A stretch of 64,000 nucleotides of DNA from Myoxocephalus aenaeus (Eukaryota > Chordata > Actinopteri > Perciformes > Cottidae). The stretch lies in NCBI GenBank assembly GCA_038501785.1, contig JBAMJR010000154.1, forward strand, positions 1,543,001 through 1,607,000, written 5' to 3'. This document shows, in pieces, positions 62,501 through 64,000 of this stretch. The notes under the pieces were generated by a model. That model saw only the letters and a list, made by a program, of their open reading frames with translations, was not told the DNA's origin and did no database searches. Each line of letters opens with the position of its first letter. Within the stretch, counting starts at the first letter, position 1. Both the position numbers and the translations under genes were made by a program.

Positions 62501-63985
62501 GCTAAAGGTGGCGGTGGCCTATGGCTCGGCCACACGCAGTTTCCTCAAGAGACGGGAGTTCATGACATCACATACAATGGGAAAAATGCCAAGTGGGCAT
62601 GACTAGGCCATCGCAGTCTTTAGTTCATCTATTTTATTCTGGGCTGAGAGCCCAAATGCACATTGGCCAACAGGTTCTATCATCTTAAAGAACAAGAGTT
62701 TTATTAAATAGCCCAGAGGAAACATTTAGGTTTTGTCTTTGGTTTTGTAAGCTTAACAAATGGCAACAAAAGACCACTCAATTGAAACCTTTCCCAAAAT
62801 CAAAACTCTTTGGCATCGGGGACATATTGAATGCTTGTATATTTCACTATTGATTACCAAATAACAGTTTCTTTGCCTTCTGAAAGTCAATATATTGAGA
62901 AGAAAACCCCACAATGTCAAGTACAATGTGACTGACTAGCTCATTCAAAAATACAGAATGTTGAAACATAGAAGCAGTAATACAAGCAGGATATATAAAA
63001 GCAAATAAATTCTGATAAATTTGAGTTTAAACTCTTCAAAGCTGTTCTAAGAATAGAATAAGGAATGCCTTTGTGTTGAAAAATGTAATTTGTTTCAATG
63101 CCATGGATAGCTGATTTGACAGATTCAAGGATAATTTATTGTCATTACTCAGCATTTGGTTGCACAACAAAACGTAGTTGTTGCCCATTCACTGCAAAAG
63201 TAAAAACATGACAAACAACAAAACAAAAACAGTAGTGTATCCCTGTGCATTTTTAATTTGCATCAGGGCGAATTTGCATTTTGGGCAATATGGCTTGACA
63301 TCAGGGACACATTGTCCATCAACTTTGATTATGTTTCAGAACCAAGCATCATTGATGCATGTTTGATCAAATGCTAACTAACACATGTGTTGTGTGTATA
63401 TATTTCTTTTAGCTCGGAGTCCCGTATTCTCCCACCTTTCATCTTCTCTCCAAGGACTGAGCACCATCCGTGCCTTCAAGGTTCAGCAGAAGTTTCAGCA
63501 AATGTTTGATGGATATCAAGATCTTCACTCAGGTGAGATTTAAAATATATTTCAGTTAAGGGTAATAACTTTTTATCAAAGCCATTCAGGCTAATGTTAC
63601 ATTTTTCAATATCAGCAATATTTAGGCTGGAGAGATCACATGTATTATATAATCGGTTTATTTCTCTTTGTTAACAGAGGCATGGTTTTTATTCCTGACT
63701 ACTTCTCGCTGGTTTGCTGTCCGCCTTGATGGAATTTGCTCAATTTTTGTCACCATCATTACTTTTGGCTGTATTTACCTCAGGGATGGTATGGACTTTG
63801 GCTCAACCCTGTGACACATTGTTGACACTTTGTTAGTGAAACTATGACGATAAAATCCTGACTGTGTGTTTACTCTGTTTTCAGGACTGGAACCAGGTGC
63901 AGTGGGTTTGGCTTTATCTTATGCAGTGACACTCACAGGCATGTTCCAGTGGGGCGTCAGACAGAGTGCAGAGATCGAGAACATG
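42646..63985 (+). CDS. abcc4: abcc4 (MRP4), exons 1-24, continues off the right edge
   Basis: ATP-binding-cassette exporter of cyclic nucleotides, prostanoids, conjugates and nucleoside drugs at the plasma membrane. Exons: 42646-42719, 43560-43670, 44161-44281, 44375-44596, 44727-44816, 45263-45426, 45535-45660, 46185-46434, 46533-46640, 46858-46947, 47663-47854, 47989-48083, 48163-48249, 48358-48454, 49224-49466, 49700-49831, 49995-50032, 50328-50422, 50844-50990, 56303-56382, 62237-62387, 63413-63532, 63678-63788, 63885-63985; all phases join (1015 codons). Exon 1 starts MEPLRKEAKDNPSASANLLS and ends KVFF. No TMD0, as in MRP4. TMD1 exons 4-8. NBD1: Walker A GPVGAGK|SS split between exons 10 and 11, Q-loop SQQPWILPGT, signature LSGGQKSRVSLAR (exon 12), Walker B DIYLLDDPLSAVD (exon 13), VTHQL (exon 14). 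Exon 15 linker has a glutamate run. TMD2 exons 16-24. NBD2 lies outside the window. Confidence 0.95.
42720..43559. other. abcc4 intron 1
   Basis: AT-rich intron. No other feature was recognised. The antisense open frame 42555-42887 merely overlaps exon 1. Confidence 0.6.
44890..45190. mobile_element. Possible MITE in abcc4 intron 5
   Basis: Begins TAGGGCTGTGCAATATTGCA, a phrase typical of a fish hAT MITE end, in AT-rich DNA. The right terminus was not identified. Confidence 0.3.
45750..46085. mobile_element. MITE in abcc4 intron 7 (same family as 8650-8995)
   Basis: The left end CAGTGTGTGGGATTTAG and the inverted right end CAGTGTGAAGGATTTAG match at 15 of 17 positions. The internal phrase CTAGCAGTGAGGATGCAG parallels the copy near dnajc3. 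A clean 8-bp target duplication is not visible. Non-coding. Confidence 0.7.
46948..47662. other. abcc4 intron 10, with a probable repeat fragment
   Basis: The stretch 47460-47610 contains GCTAGGCTAAGCTAAGCTAA and the TCTCGGAAAGAAAG phrase seen in a common fish interspersed repeat. Boundaries are unclear. Confidence 0.35.
48455..49223. other. abcc4 intron 14, nothing recognised
   Basis: AT-rich. The 104-codon frame at 48832-49146 has no recognisable product. Confidence 0.5.
49294..49335. repeat. (GAG)n run coding a glutamate tract in abcc4 exon 15
   Basis: GGAGGAGGAGGAGGAGGAGG codes for about eight consecutive Glu in the NBD1-TMD2 linker, followed by GQEEERQGG. The reading frame is preserved. 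Confidence 0.9.
50991..56302. other. abcc4 intron 19, 5.3 kb
   Basis: No second gene recognised. It contains an AC run at 53659-53678 and GC-richer segments at about 54050-54380 and 55130-55430. An AG-bounded open segment at 53837-53902 (TTTCAG... then GTGTGT) looks like an exon but would not keep the abcc4 frame and matches nothing in MRP4. Confidence 0.5.
59018..59085. repeat. (TG)n microsatellite in abcc4 intron 20
   Basis: About 68 bases of pure TG repeat. Confidence 0.95.
59469..59501. repeat. (AG)n microsatellite in abcc4 intron 20
   Basis: About 33 bases of GA repeat. Confidence 0.95.
62388..63412. other. abcc4 intron 21, nothing recognised
   Basis: AT-rich intron without recognisable repeats or reading frames. 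Confidence 0.5.
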
Positions 63986-64000
63986 GTGAGAACATTTACA

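Overview
The window is vertebrate nuclear DNA, almost certainly from a teleost fish. It has split genes with canonical GT/AG introns, long CA/TG microsatellites and a mix of transposons typical of fish: an L2-like LINE, a Rex1-like LINE, hAT and other MITEs, a Gmr1-like Ty3/gypsy element and a BEL/Pao remnant. The order and relative orientation dnajc3 - claudin-10 genes - abcc4 match human 13q32 (DNAJC3, CLDN10, ABCC4). DZIP1, which lies between DNAJC3 and CLDN10 in human, was not seen here.

Layout. 1-250: CpG-rich, promoter-like segment of unknown ownership. 2147-7340 (minus): first nine coding exons of dnajc3 (P58IPK, ER-lumen co-chaperone); the J-domain exons lie off the left edge. 9690-10888 (minus): complete five-exon claudin-10-like gene A. 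11785-12550: two MITEs. About 12898-17950: L2-like LINE on the minus strand with an intact 1001-aa ORF2. 18042-19740 (minus): claudin-10-like gene B. 20050-24660: nested transposon cluster, with a hAT MITE inside a Rex1-like LINE beside a hAT transposase remnant, and a striking double palindrome at 23175-23255. 24668-25619: duplicated promoter and truncated exon 1 of gene A (pseudogene). 25669-26481: foldback structure whose arms are built of about 61-bp repeats. 26570-30564: degenerate Ty3/gypsy element with integrase upstream of reverse transcriptase (Gmr1-type order) and a 3' LTR. 30565-32290: BEL/Pao remnant. 33119-35415 (minus): divergent claudin gene C. 36537-38198 (minus): claudin-10 gene D, with a claudin-10a-type alternative first exon at 40733-40946. 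42646-63985 (plus): abcc4/MRP4 exons 1-24, continuing past the right edge.

Genes together. Claudin-10 proteins form paracellular ion pores at tight junctions. Here they form a tandem family: four five-exon genes, one extra first exon and one broken copy. Genes B and D are recent duplicates that share introns and upstream DNA; a paralogue comparison shows the L2 LINE landed in the 3' flank of B. abcc4 is transcribed divergently from the claudin block with about 1.7 kb between start codons. Exon coordinates come from manual splice-site reading with reading-phase checks. No alignment or database search was run.
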